This document shows positions 1 through 8,706 of a stretch of DNA of 34,234 nt, piece by piece. Position 1 is the first letter of the stretch; every line of letters begins with the position of its first letter. The translations under genes and the position numbers were made by a program. Location: assembly GCA_903845065.1 (NCBI GenBank), contig CAIMWH010000328.1, forward strand, positions 1 through 34,234. The letters run 5' to 3'. The notes under the pieces are model-generated. The model saw nothing but the letters and a program-made list of their open reading frames with translations. It had not been told where the DNA came from and ran no database searches. This stretch comes from an uncultured Rhodospirillales bacterium. GTDB taxonomy: Bacteria; Pseudomonadota; Alphaproteobacteria; Acetobacterales; Acetobacteraceae.

Positions 1-392
1 CGCATCCGCACCCGATGGCCGGCCGCCACATCGCCATGCAGATGCGCAACCACGCCCGGCCCGCAATCCAGCGCCACCATCCCGCTGCGCCACGGCGCCT
101 GCTGGCGAAAATACGGATCAGCGCTGATCCGCGTCGTCGTCGCCGCCAGCACCACGCCCCCCGCCGCCACATCCCGCCACGGCAAATCGGGCCCGAGGCA
201 CGCGCAACACACCTCGCGCGGCGGATACTGCGCCGCGCCACACGCCGCACACACCTGCAACGCGAACCGCCCCCGCGCCGCCGCCGCCGCCAACCCCAGC
301 GCCGCCCGGCTCCGCCCCCCCGGCGGCGCCAGCGGCGCGGATGGCACCGCCATCGGATCGGACGGCCGGCGCGGCGCCAATGGCTCCGTCAT
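1..392 (-). CDS. DUF35-type zinc-ribbon/OB-fold protein, C-terminus beyond window
   Basis: The first 130 codons of a minus-strand gene are visible, and the rest lies beyond the left edge. After a low-complexity Ala/Pro/Arg leader of about 45 residues comes a zinc-ribbon segment with two cysteine pairs (CAAC near residue 48, CCAC near residue 62), followed by a beta-rich start of an OB fold. That is the layout of DUF35 (YlxP/Zn-ribbon + OB-fold) proteins, which are known as partners of thiolase-fold enzymes and are thought to bind acyl-CoA or shape the active site. Its ATG overlaps the stop of the upstream thiolase-like gene by four bases (ATGA), so the two are probably translated together and form a complex. 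The long leader is unusual; an internal ATG at codon 14 is an alternative start. Family assignment is fairly sure; substrate is unknown. Confidence 0.8.
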   Translation of the reverse strand, partial: MTEPLAPRRPSDPMAVPSAPLAPPGGRSRAALGLAAAAARGRFALQVCAACGAAQYPPREVCCACLGPDLPWRDVAAGGVVLAATTTRISADPYFRQQAPWRSGMVALDCGPGVVAHLHGDVAAGHRVRM

Positions 393-1555
393 GACACGCC
401 CAGGATAGCGGCCCCGGAGCACAGCCCGCGGTCGTAGTTGATCATCCCGAACCCCGAAACCAGTGCCGTCCGCGCGCCCGCCACCTGCGCCCCCGGCGCC
501 GTCCCGGTAAGCTGCCGCATCGCCTCCACCAGCCCGAGATACCCTCCCGCCGCCCCCGCCTGCCCCACCGAAAGCTGCCCGCCCGACGTGTTGTGCGGAA
601 AATCCCCGGTGGTGGTCAGGTCATGCCCACGCACGAACGCCGGCCCCTCGCCCTTGGCGCAAAACCCGAAATCCTCGAACTGCATCATCACGATCACCGG
701 ATAGTCGTCATAGGTCTGCACCAGGTCGATCCCATCCGGCGACGTCCCCGCCATGGCATAGAGTTCGCCGCAATCCACCGCCCAGCCGCCGCGCAACTGG
801 ATCGGGTCCTCGGTGAACGCGTTATGCCGCTCGATAGTCCCCCTGATCTCCACCCCTGCCAACCCGAGAGACCGCGCCGTCTCGTCGCGCATCACCAGGA
901 ACGCATCCGCCCCCGCACACGGCATCACGCAGTCGAACAGCGCCACCGGATCGGAGATCATCCGCGCGCCCAGATACTGCTCCATCGTCAACGGCCGCTT
1001 CATCAACGCATGCGGGTTGGACAGCGCATTCTCCCGCTGCGAAATGCAGATGCGGCCGAAATCCTCCCGCGTCGCCCCATACGTCCGCATATACGCGTCC
1101 GTCAGCAGCGCGAAACTGCCGTTCGGCCCCGCCGCGCCATACGGATAAGTCGCATCCGCCGCGAACCGGCTGAACCCCGCCACCATGCGGCGAAACGAGT
1201 CCGGGCTGTTGGTGTCGCCGGCCACGCACGCCACGATATCCGCATCCCCCGCCTGCACCGCCCGCGCCGCGCGGCGCAGCGCCACCACCCCGGTGGCCCC
1301 GCCCATCGGGATATGATCGAGCCAGCGCGGCGAAAGCCCGAGATGCTGCGTCAGCCCCACCGCCGTATCCGCCCCGAGCGTAAAGCTCGACACGCACAAT
1401 CCATCGATATCCCGCGGCCGTATCCCCGCCCCACGCGCCACTTCGCGGATCGCGCTGCCGATCCACCAATGCGCCCCATGGATGGAATACCGCGCATACG
1501 GAATGGTCGTCGGCATCACCGCGACCACCCCCTCATAGCCGGCCCGGCGGCTCAC
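389..1555 (-). CDS. Thiolase-fold protein lacking canonical catalytic residues
   Basis: The 388-residue product is a thiolase-superfamily protein of the SCP-x/lipid-transfer-like branch. Visible landmarks are the IDGLCVSSFTL segment after the first helix, MGGATGVVALRRAARAVQ where the nucleophilic Cys of true thiolases sits, and NTSGGQLSVGQAGAAGG near the C-terminus. In that last motif the usual Gly-His-Pro catalytic His is replaced by Gln. The nucleophile position appears to be Ala/Thr, so Claisen condensation or cleavage by the normal mechanism is unlikely. Family members with DUF35 partners act as retro-aldolases, or have no known activity. I chose the GTG at 1555, whose TGA overlap with the upstream ligase stop is four bases (GTGA); a longer frame from 1729 would run deep into the ligase gene. 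A DUF35 gene follows directly. Confidence 0.85.
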   Translation of the reverse strand: MSRRAGYEGVVAVMPTTIPYARYSIHGAHWWIGSAIREVARGAGIRPRDIDGLCVSSFTLGADTAVGLTQHLGLSPRWLDHIPMGGATGVVALRRAARAVQAGDADIVACVAGDTNSPDSFRRMVAGFSRFAADATYPYGAAGPNGSFALLTDAYMRTYGATREDFGRICISQRENALSNPHALMKRPLTMEQYLGARMISDPVALFDCVMPCAGADAFLVMRDETARSLGLAGVEIRGTIERHNAFTEDPIQLRGGWAVDCGELYAMAGTSPDGIDLVQTYDDYPVIVMMQFEDFGFCAKGEGPAFVRGHDLTTTGDFPHNTSGGQLSVGQAGAAGGYLGLVEAMRQLTGTAPGAQVAGARTALVSGFGMINYDRGLCSGAAILGVS

Positions 1556-3153
1556 GCCGTGCGCTTCTTCATGGCGCGGGTATCGATGGTCGCCGGCGCC
1601 ACCTGCAACGCCAGGGCCAGGTCCTTCAAAGCCCCCCGGCTCACCTTGGTCGTCGCCGTCAACGGCAGCGCATCCACGAACGCCACATACCCAGGCGCCT
1701 TGTAGTACGCCAGCCGCGACAGGCACCACGCCACGATATCGGCCGCCACCGCCGCCGGATCAGAGGCCTTGGCATGCAGCACCACGCACGCCAGCACCTC
1801 ATCCCCGCGCAGGGCATCCGGCACCGCCGCCACCGCCACGGCCTGCACGAGGTCATGCTGCAACAGCACCCCCTCCACCTCCACCGCCGCGATGTTCTCG
1901 CCTGAGCGCCGGATCACATTCTTCTTGCGGTCGATGAACACCATGTCCCCGGCCGCGTTGCGGCTGACGATGTCCCCGGTATGAAACCACCCACCCTCCC
2001 ACGCCGCCGCCGTCGCCGCCGGGTCCTTCAAATACTCGGTGAAAAACCCGAACCGCGGATCGGCCCCCGCCCGCCGCACCAGCAACTCCCCGGGCTCATC
2101 CGGTGCCACCTCCGCCCCGTCATCGCGCACAATCCGCGCCTGCATGAACGGCTCCACCCGCCCGAAACAGCTCTGCCCGATCCGCCGCGGCTCATGCTGG
2201 GCCGAAATCACCGCCCCCGCCCCGGTTTCCGTCATCGCCCACGCATCGATCAGCGGAATCCCGAACCGCGCCTCCGCCTCGGCATGCAGCCGCCGATCGG
2301 GCCCCGGACAAAACGCGAATTTCACCTGATGCGCCCGCTCGGCCGCACTCACCGGCAGCTTCATCAAAATCGCCGGCATCACGCCGAGGCAATGCACAAT
2401 CGTCGCCCGCGCCCGCGCCACGCTGTCCCACCACGTCGAGGGATGAAACCGATCGAGCGGCACCAGGCAGCCACCCGCCATCACCATCCCCATCGTCGAG
2501 CAGGCCATCGCATTCATGTGAAAGAACGGCAGCGGCGTCAGCATACGCTCGGCCCCCGGCACCAGCGCGCACCGCCCGCCCATCCGCCCATACCAGCGCC
2601 CGCATTCGAGGAACCAGGTCTGCGAAACCACGCACCCCTTGGGCAGCCCGGTGGTGCCGGACGTATAGAGCAGCGCCGCCTCGGCCGCAGGATCATCCCC
2701 CGGCGCCCCGCCCGCAAACGGCGCCGCCGGCGGCACAACCTCCGGCCCGATCACCGGCAGCCCCGGCGCCGCCCGCCGCAAATCCCCCTGCCGGCTCTCG
2801 ATCGCCACCGCCAGCACCGCCTCGGAATGCGCCAGCAGATACTCCAACTCCGCCGCCCGCAAATCCGGGTTCACCGGCACCACCGAAGCCCCACACGCAT
2901 TCAGCGCGAACCAGTGCAGGAAAAACACCGGCCGGTTTTCCAGCAGCAGCGCCACCCGATGCCCGCGCCCGTACCCGGCCTCGCGATACCCCTCCGCGAA
3001 AACATCCACCATCGCGGCGGCGTCCTCATACGTCAGCACCCCCTCGCTCACCCCATAGGCGGCGGCGGTCTCGGGCAGGATGTCGAGAAACGGCTGCTTC
3101 GGCCAGGCCGCCGCCGCCGCGCGGAACGCGGCATGAACCGAGGAATAATCCAT
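1552..3153 (-). CDS. AMP-forming acyl-CoA ligase (ANL superfamily)
   Basis: A 533-residue adenylate-forming enzyme that should activate a carboxylic acid with ATP and then CoA in the cytoplasm. All core signatures are present: the P-loop-like YTSGTTGLPKG at residues 163-173, WAMTETG near 305-311, WFHTGD at 389-394, the hinge DRKKNVIRRSGENI at about 408-421, and the C-terminal lysine in TTKVSRG (Lys503). The length is typical for class I acyl-CoA synthetases. The sequence resembles the carnitine/crotonobetaine-CoA ligase and aromatic-acid ligase groups, but substrate cannot be deduced. The ATG at 3153 shares one base with the stop of the Rieske small-subunit gene (TGATG), so translation is probably coupled. 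A longer frame reaching 3381 would overlap the small subunit and is rejected. Its place in the operon suggests it activates the acid made by, or fed to, the oxygenase. Confidence 0.92.
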   Translation of the reverse strand: MDYSSVHAAFRAAAAAWPKQPFLDILPETAAAYGVSEGVLTYEDAAAMVDVFAEGYREAGYGRGHRVALLLENRPVFFLHWFALNACGASVVPVNPDLRAAELEYLLAHSEAVLAVAIESRQGDLRRAAPGLPVIGPEVVPPAAPFAGGAPGDDPAAEAALLYTSGTTGLPKGCVVSQTWFLECGRWYGRMGGRCALVPGAERMLTPLPFFHMNAMACSTMGMVMAGGCLVPLDRFHPSTWWDSVARARATIVHCLGVMPAILMKLPVSAAERAHQVKFAFCPGPDRRLHAEAEARFGIPLIDAWAMTETGAGAVISAQHEPRRIGQSCFGRVEPFMQARIVRDDGAEVAPDEPGELLVRRAGADPRFGFFTEYLKDPAATAAAWEGGWFHTGDIVSRNAAGDMVFIDRKKNVIRRSGENIAAVEVEGVLLQHDLVQAVAVAAVPDALRGDEVLACVVLHAKASDPAAVAADIVAWCLSRLAYYKAPGYVAFVDALPLTATTKVSRGALKDLALALQVAPATIDTRAMKKRTA

Positions 3154-3620
3154 CACATGAACAACTGGATGTTGCCGAAGGCGCTGTCGCAATTCACCAG
3201 GTCGATCCTCTTCAGCTTGATCCGCAACGCGCCATCCACCATCACCAGCGTATGCCGGGCCCACCCCGCATACAGCGTCTGCTCGTCCAGCCGCGTCTCC
3301 ACGTAGTGGAACGGCGCCCAGGTCCGCACCCCGTCCGCATCGCGTCCCTCCACCAGCGGCGCCCCCATCAAATGATGGCACCGGCTTTTCGGCTTCTGGC
3401 TGTAGGTCTTGGCGCCCTTCAACCGCTCGATGCGGATGCGCAGCAGGATCTTGTCGTCATAGAACAGCGAGTTGTGCAGGATCGGGTCGGTCTGCCCATA
3501 CTCCAGCGGCATCCAGTAGCGCCCGTCCTCGGTGAACAAATCGAGCCACTCGTCGAACCGCTGCTCGTCGATCAGGCGCGCCTCATGCAGCACGAAGGCC
3601 GCAACCTCTGAGTCGGTCAC
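3153..3620 (-). CDS. Rieske oxygenase small (beta) subunit
   Basis: A 155-residue SnoaL/NTF2-like protein of the ring-hydroxylating dioxygenase beta family. It opens with the typical helix (FVLHEARLIDEQRFDEWLDLF), continues with DGRYWMPLEY and SRCHHLMG, and ends with the LKRIDLVNCDSAFGNIQLFM tail seen in benzoate/anthranilate-type small subunits. It has a structural role, forming an alpha3beta3 hexamer with the large subunit encoded immediately upstream. The start is a GTG at 3620, four bases overlapping the large-subunit stop (GTGA). The length, about 155-165 residues in the family, supports this start over the frame beginning at 3752. No reductase or ferredoxin gene accompanies the pair in this window. 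Confidence 0.9.
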   Translation of the reverse strand: MTDSEVAAFVLHEARLIDEQRFDEWLDLFTEDGRYWMPLEYGQTDPILHNSLFYDDKILLRIRIERLKGAKTYSQKPKSRCHHLMGAPLVEGRDADGVRTWAPFHYVETRLDEQTLYAGWARHTLVMVDGALRIKLKRIDLVNCDSAFGNIQLFM

Positions 3621-4924
3621 GCCGTCGCCTCGCACATGAATTTCTTCCACGCGCGGAACTGGTTGCGCATCTGCCACTCCGTCGTCCCGTTCGTCACCGC
3701 CGTCCCCTGCCCCGCCTCGGCCGGATCGTAGAGCCGCTGCATGTTGATCCACGGATTGGCGTCCGCATGCAGCGCATCCTGCGCCCGCTCATACATCTCC
3801 AGGTCGTCATGCCCCACCGGCGAGGTGGGCGCATTGATCAGCCGCGAATACATCAGCGTCCGTTCCAGCAGCTTGTCGGGCGCACCCACCAGCCGGAACG
3901 TCCAGGACTCCACCATCGTCTTGTTCGCCGCCACCGGCTTGAACAACCGCAACGCCTGGATCGGCCCCTTCATTGTCATGTTGGGGAAATACGCCGTGTT
4001 GTGCCGGTTGGTATCGAGGATGGATTTTGCCCTGGTCTCCCCATACGCCGCCACCATCTGCTCGAAATAGCCGGGAACCGCCGAATAGTCCGAATGGATG
4101 GAGTGCGACACGCCGGTATGCCCGTGCCCATTCGGCCACACCCTTATGCCCATGCTCTCATAGAACTGGTACGACGACATGAACGGCGCATAGATCTCCA
4201 CCGCCGGATGCCGCGGCGTGCCCTCCGGCATGGTCTTCCACACATTCACCGCCGTGCCGGCCGAACTCTCATGCGCCACCATCGGGTGGCAGGTATCGGT
4301 GAGGTTCTCCATCAACATCTTGTAGTTGCAGTGATGGAGATAGCGCAGCACCCCGCCCGCCACCTCCAGCTTCCCCACCGGAGAGCGGTCCACCATGTTG
4401 TCCAGGCTCGAAAGACTGTCGCCGAAATAGTCCTCGAACGGTATCCCGCTCTTCGCCAGCCGCGCGAACACGAACTCCCGGTACACATGCACATTGCGCA
4501 CCGGCGTCATCCCCTGCGCCGCGTGCGAGCCCTGGAACCCGGTGTTCTCATACCCGCCCGGCAGCGGAATGGCCGCGATGGTGCCATCGAGCCGGAAACT
4601 CCACGCATGATACGGGCAGCGGAAAAACCGCCCTGCATTGCCGCACGCCTCATTGGCCACCCGCGTGCCCTTGTGCGGGCAGCGATTGATCAGCACCGCG
4701 ATCTCGCCGCTGCCCTGCCGCACCATCACCACCGGCGTGGTCCCCAGCGTGGTGGTGATGAAATCCCCCATCGCCGGAACCTGGCTGGCATGCCCGACGT
4801 ACACCCAGGCATTGCCGAACACGTGCTTCATCTCAAGCTCGAACACCTCGGGGTCGGTATACACATCCCGATGCACCTCGCTCTCGCGCACCAGCCCGCG
4901 CACCGCTTCGAGATCGCGCGCCAT
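3617..4924 (-). CDS. Rieske non-heme iron oxygenase large (alpha) subunit
   Basis: A 435-residue terminal oxygenase subunit. The Rieske [2Fe-2S] domain shows CPH at residues 82-84 and CPYH at 103-106. The catalytic domain carries ENLTDTCHPMVAH, giving the bridging Asp210 and iron ligands His213 and His218; the third ligand is probably an Asp in the GHDD stretch (about 373-374). Such enzymes add O2 to an aromatic ring or side chain using electrons from a separate reductase. The overall sequence is closest in style to the benzoate/anthranilate/indole-acetate group rather than naphthalene dioxygenases, but this is an impression from motifs only. The ATG at 4924 is preceded by a strong ribosome site (GGGAGG, 7 bases away) and lies 10 bases after the upstream stop. 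The longer frame to 5032 is not needed. Confidence 0.93.
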   Translation of the reverse strand: MARDLEAVRGLVRESEVHRDVYTDPEVFELEMKHVFGNAWVYVGHASQVPAMGDFITTTLGTTPVVMVRQGSGEIAVLINRCPHKGTRVANEACGNAGRFFRCPYHAWSFRLDGTIAAIPLPGGYENTGFQGSHAAQGMTPVRNVHVYREFVFARLAKSGIPFEDYFGDSLSSLDNMVDRSPVGKLEVAGGVLRYLHHCNYKMLMENLTDTCHPMVAHESSAGTAVNVWKTMPEGTPRHPAVEIYAPFMSSYQFYESMGIRVWPNGHGHTGVSHSIHSDYSAVPGYFEQMVAAYGETRAKSILDTNRHNTAYFPNMTMKGPIQALRLFKPVAANKTMVESWTFRLVGAPDKLLERTLMYSRLINAPTSPVGHDDLEMYERAQDALHADANPWINMQRLYDPAEAGQGTAVTNGTTEWQMRNQFRAWKKFMCEATA

Positions 4925-4934
4925 CGCCGCCTCC

Positions 4935-6440
4935 CTACAGGCTCGCCACGGTGCGCAACGCACCGTCGAGCATCTTGCCGTCCTCATCGGCCAGCGCCGC
5001 CTCGCGCAGCCGGCGGATCCAATCCGCCGCATCCGCCCGCCCCGCCACCAGCGCCGCGGCCCCGATCACCCGGTCGAACTTGCTCTGCCCGCGCGCATGG
5101 GTGTCCGAATACCCCTTCACCAACCGCCGGCACTTCAACAACTCCACCGCCAGCCGCGCATCCTGCGGCGCCGTGCGCGCGACCAGATCGAGCCACCCCT
5201 GCACATGCGCCATCTCCCGCTCATGGCGCAGCAACCGCCGCCGCCACGGCTTCAACCCGGCGACCACATACAATTGCAGAAACCCCCGCAGATGCGTCGT
5301 CCGCACCCGCCGCCCCCGCTCGAACAGCCGCTTCAGCAACCCCGTCATCATGGGCGAGCCCTCGATCGCCCGCCCCAGCCCCGCCGGCATCGTCGCGCAA
5401 ATCTCCGCGACCCGCGGATGCATGAACTCGGTGGTATCCACCACCTGGTCCGCCCGCGCCAAAACCTCGGAGCGCACCCGGGCGAACCGGCTGCCCCGCG
5501 TCTTGAGATCGGCCACCCGGATCACATCGTCATACGACAGCGCCACCGCCACCTGCCGCGCCGCCTCGACGGCCAGCGCCGCATCGATGCGCACCAGCGC
5601 GCCCACCCGATCGAGATACTCATGCGCCAGCGCGACGTCCTGGTAATCCACCATCCGCCGCAGCCCCGCCACCAGCATCTCCCGCGCCTCGGCCGGAAAT
5701 TCGCTGTCCACCCGCCGCAACGCCCGCGTCAGCTCCGCCTGCTCCCGCGCACTCCCGCCGGTCACCCGCGCCGCCACCGCCGCCACCTCCGGCTCCGGCC
5801 GGTTCGGCGCCTGCACGGTATCGAACCCCGAACCGAACGCCCGCAGGCTCGCCTCAACCCCCAGCCCGCTCGCCCGGATGGTCTCCTCGAAATCCCCCCG
5901 CGCGAACGGCAGCGCCCCGCTCCCCGCCAGCGCGCCAAACAGCGCCGAGGAAATCACGCTCCCGCTGCGCTCCGCCATCGCCTGCATATCGGCATGCACG
6001 AACCGCTGCGCCGCCGCCCCCGCCGTCCCCAGCACCGCGGCACTATCCGCCCGCCCATCCCCCGGCTTGGCCTTCTCCGTCACCGCGTAACTGCGATGGG
6101 ACGAGGCGATCAGCGTTGTCTTGTCCGGTGACACCAGCCCACGCTGGATCGCCCGGCCGGCTTCCATCAACTCCGAGGCGATCACCACATCCACATCGCC
6201 AGGCACCGGCATCAACGACAGCACCGGCCGCGAATTACGCTGCTCCGGCCGGATCAGCTCGACATAATAGATCGTCGCCCCGGTCCGCTGCGCCACGCCC
6301 GGCACGGAGGTGGTCTGCGCCACCCACCCGCCATGCTCCGCCATGGCGACAATCCAGTCCGCCAGCACCCCGCCGCCCTGCCCGCCCATCGCCATGATGG
6401 CAATGGTGATCGGCCGATCGACCCCCGCAACCTCCCCCAT
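4935..6440 (-). CDS. Indolepyruvate:ferredoxin oxidoreductase beta-type subunit with long C-terminal extension
   Basis: The 501-residue product starts with the 2-oxoacid:ferredoxin oxidoreductase gamma/beta fold: MAMGGQGGGVLADWI (about 16-30) and PGVAQRTGATIYYVE (about 47-61) are the hallmark motifs of IorB. That domain ends near residue 190. A further roughly 300 mostly helical residues follow, rich in Arg and Ala, matching the large C-terminal (DUF6537-like) region that some bacterial indolepyruvate oxidoreductases carry. With the alpha subunit it should oxidatively decarboxylate an aryl or branched 2-oxoacid to an acyl-CoA and reduce ferredoxin. The ATG at 6440 overlaps the alpha-subunit stop by one base (TGATG). 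The role of the C-terminal extension is not known to me. Confidence 0.88.
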   Translation of the reverse strand: MGEVAGVDRPITIAIMAMGGQGGGVLADWIVAMAEHGGWVAQTTSVPGVAQRTGATIYYVELIRPEQRNSRPVLSLMPVPGDVDVVIASELMEAGRAIQRGLVSPDKTTLIASSHRSYAVTEKAKPGDGRADSAAVLGTAGAAAQRFVHADMQAMAERSGSVISSALFGALAGSGALPFARGDFEETIRASGLGVEASLRAFGSGFDTVQAPNRPEPEVAAVAARVTGGSAREQAELTRALRRVDSEFPAEAREMLVAGLRRMVDYQDVALAHEYLDRVGALVRIDAALAVEAARQVAVALSYDDVIRVADLKTRGSRFARVRSEVLARADQVVDTTEFMHPRVAEICATMPAGLGRAIEGSPMMTGLLKRLFERGRRVRTTHLRGFLQLYVVAGLKPWRRRLLRHEREMAHVQGWLDLVARTAPQDARLAVELLKCRRLVKGYSDTHARGQSKFDRVIGAAALVAGRADAADWIRRLREAALADEDGKMLDGALRTVASL

Positions 6441-8596
6441 CACGCCAGCGCCAACCGGCCGCCATCGCGCCGCCGCTGCAACCAGCCGATCACCGCCCCC
6501 CGCACCCCGGCGACAAACCGGTCCCACCCCGTCGGGTTGTGCACGATATCAGCCCGATAGAATGACGGGCACAGCACCGCCGCCTCCGAAACCTCGCCGC
6601 AGTTGCCGCAGCCCACGCACGAATTATCAATCGCCGCCACCGGGTCCTCTTTCAAGGGATCGCCCGAATCCTTCACCGACAACGAAGGACAGCCGGACAA
6701 CCGGATGCACGCATGGTCCCCGGTGCAGATATCCTCATCCACCCCGAACCGCGGCTTCACCATCCGCACGCCGCGCTTCACCGCCGCATTGAACAACGGC
6801 CGCTCCCGCCGCTGCCGGTTCAGCATGCACTCGGACGACGCGATGATGATCTTCGGCCCCGCCTCCCGCGTGGTCAGCGCGTCCCGCAGCATGTCGCGCA
6901 GCTTGCCAACCGAATACGTATGGTCGATCCGCCGCACCCACTTGGCGCCCACGCCGCGCACCGCATCCTCGATCGGATGCTGCGTCGAGCGCGTGTCATT
7001 ATCCGCCCGCGAGGACAAGATATCCTGCCCCCCGGTCGCCGCCGAATAATGGTTGTCCACCACCACCAGCAGCCCGTCATGCTTGTTGAACACGGCGTTG
7101 CCCACGCCGTTCAGCAGCCCGTTGTGCCAGAACCCGCCATCCCCCATCACCGAGATGGACCGCTTGCCCCCCTCCCGCCGCCCCTGGAACGCCGACGCGG
7201 AGGACGCCCCCAGCCCATACCCCATGGTGGTGGCGCCGATATTGAACGGCGGATTGATCGCGAACAAATGGCAGCCGATATCGCCCGCCACGTGATGCAG
7301 CCCCAACTCCTGCTGCACCAGCGCCATCGCCGAGAAAATCGGCCGCTCCGGACACCCCGTGCAGAATGAAGGCGGCCGCGGCGGCACCACCGGCGCCAAC
7401 GCCTTCACCGTCTCGCTCGCCAGCAACGGCCGCGGATCGGGCGCCGGCGTCATCTCCGCCAGCAAAGCCGGAAACGCATCCGCGATGAACTTCCGAATGC
7501 CATCGATCAGCACCAGCGCGGTATATTCCCCCGCCATCGGCAACGCGCCCTTGCCATGAATGCGCGTCTGCACATCCGCCCGCCGCAGCACCGTATTCAG
7601 CGCCTGCTCGATGAACTCGGGCTGCCCCTCCTCCACCACCAGAATTGCCTGCTTGCCCACGCAGAACGCAACCAGGTCCTCATCCACCAGCGGATACGTC
7701 ACGTTCAGCACATGCAGCGGCACCCGCGTGCTGCCCCACACATCCGCCAGCCCGAGCAACTTCAGCGCCCGCATCACCCCGTTGTACATCCCACCCTGCA
7801 GGATAATGCCGATCTCGGAAATATCGCCCGGCATCGTCTCGTTCAGCCCGCGCTCGCGAATGAACCGGATCGCCGCCGGCAACCGCTGCGCGATCTTCTC
7901 CTGCTCATGCATGAATGACGCCGGCGGCAGCACGATCCGCCCGGTATCGCGCACCGGATTGTCCAGCGCCTCGCCCAGCGTGAACGCGGGCTTGCGATTG
8001 TCCTTGGCGATGAAACTGCCATGCACATGGCACGCCCGGATGCGCACCTCCAGCATCACCGGCGTATTGCTCGCCTCCGACAACTCGAAGGACTGCTCGG
8101 TCAGGCTGACAATGCTCTCCAAATTCGGCCGCGGGTCCACCAGCCAAATCTGGGACTTCATGGCAAACGCATGCGTCCGCTCCTGCATGATCGAGGACCC
8201 CTCGCCGTAATCCTCCCCGATCACGATCACCGCCCCGCCCATCACCCCGCCCGATGCCAGGTTGGACAGCGCATCGCACGCCACATTGGTCCCGGCGGTC
8301 GATTTCCACGTCACCGCGCCGCGGATCGGATACATCACCGAGGCCGCCAGCGTGGACGCCGCCGCCGCCTCCGACGCGCTGCTCTCGAAATGCACCCCAA
8401 GATCGCCCAGGATACCCTGCGCATCGGCCAGCACATCCATCAGGTGCGAAATCGGCGCCCCCTGGTAGCCCGCCACATACCCTACGCCCGACTGCAACAG
8501 CGCCTTGGTGACCGCCAGAATCCCCTCGCCGCGAAACACCTCGCCGGCGCTGAGCTTCAGGTCCTGCACCTCGCGCGCAAAAGATCGCTCAGCCAT
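6440..8596 (-). CDS. Indolepyruvate:ferredoxin oxidoreductase alpha-type subunit (TPP, Fe-S)
   Basis: A 718-residue thiamine-diphosphate enzyme. The N-terminal pyrimidine-binding half has GYQGAPISHLMD (43-54) and ESSASEAAAA (71-80). The pyrophosphate half contains FCTGCPER (411-418) and the TPP/Mg motif beginning GDGGFWHNG at 485, with VVDNHYSAATGGQ after it. A C-terminal ferredoxin domain keeps CVGCGNC (660-666) and Cys676. The first cluster motif is irregular, with Cys624, Cys630 and Cys636. The enzyme converts a 2-oxoacid plus CoA to acyl-CoA, CO2 and reduced ferredoxin. As the first gene of the minus-strand operon it is coupled to the beta subunit. The start at 8596 follows a G-rich ribosome site; the upstream in-frame start at 8617 would add seven atypical residues. 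Aryl-pyruvate or aryl-glyoxylate substrates are plausible but unproven. Confidence 0.92.
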   Translation of the reverse strand: MAERSFAREVQDLKLSAGEVFRGEGILAVTKALLQSGVGYVAGYQGAPISHLMDVLADAQGILGDLGVHFESSASEAAAASTLAASVMYPIRGAVTWKSTAGTNVACDALSNLASGGVMGGAVIVIGEDYGEGSSIMQERTHAFAMKSQIWLVDPRPNLESIVSLTEQSFELSEASNTPVMLEVRIRACHVHGSFIAKDNRKPAFTLGEALDNPVRDTGRIVLPPASFMHEQEKIAQRLPAAIRFIRERGLNETMPGDISEIGIILQGGMYNGVMRALKLLGLADVWGSTRVPLHVLNVTYPLVDEDLVAFCVGKQAILVVEEGQPEFIEQALNTVLRRADVQTRIHGKGALPMAGEYTALVLIDGIRKFIADAFPALLAEMTPAPDPRPLLASETVKALAPVVPPRPPSFCTGCPERPIFSAMALVQQELGLHHVAGDIGCHLFAINPPFNIGATTMGYGLGASSASAFQGRREGGKRSISVMGDGGFWHNGLLNGVGNAVFNKHDGLLVVVDNHYSAATGGQDILSSRADNDTRSTQHPIEDAVRGVGAKWVRRIDHTYSVGKLRDMLRDALTTREAGPKIIIASSECMLNRQRRERPLFNAAVKRGVRMVKPRFGVDEDICTGDHACIRLSGCPSLSVKDSGDPLKEDPVAAIDNSCVGCGNCGEVSEAAVLCPSFYRADIVHNPTGWDRFVAGVRGAVIGWLQRRRDGGRLALA

Positions 8597-8706
8597 GCGA
8601 ACCCCCCAATGACCCACGCCACATGGCGCCGGGTCGGAATAGTTGAAGCCTGAAGCAATTTTCTGTCAAACCAACTTTCGGCCCCCTCCCCCGCCGGGGC
8701 AAGGAA

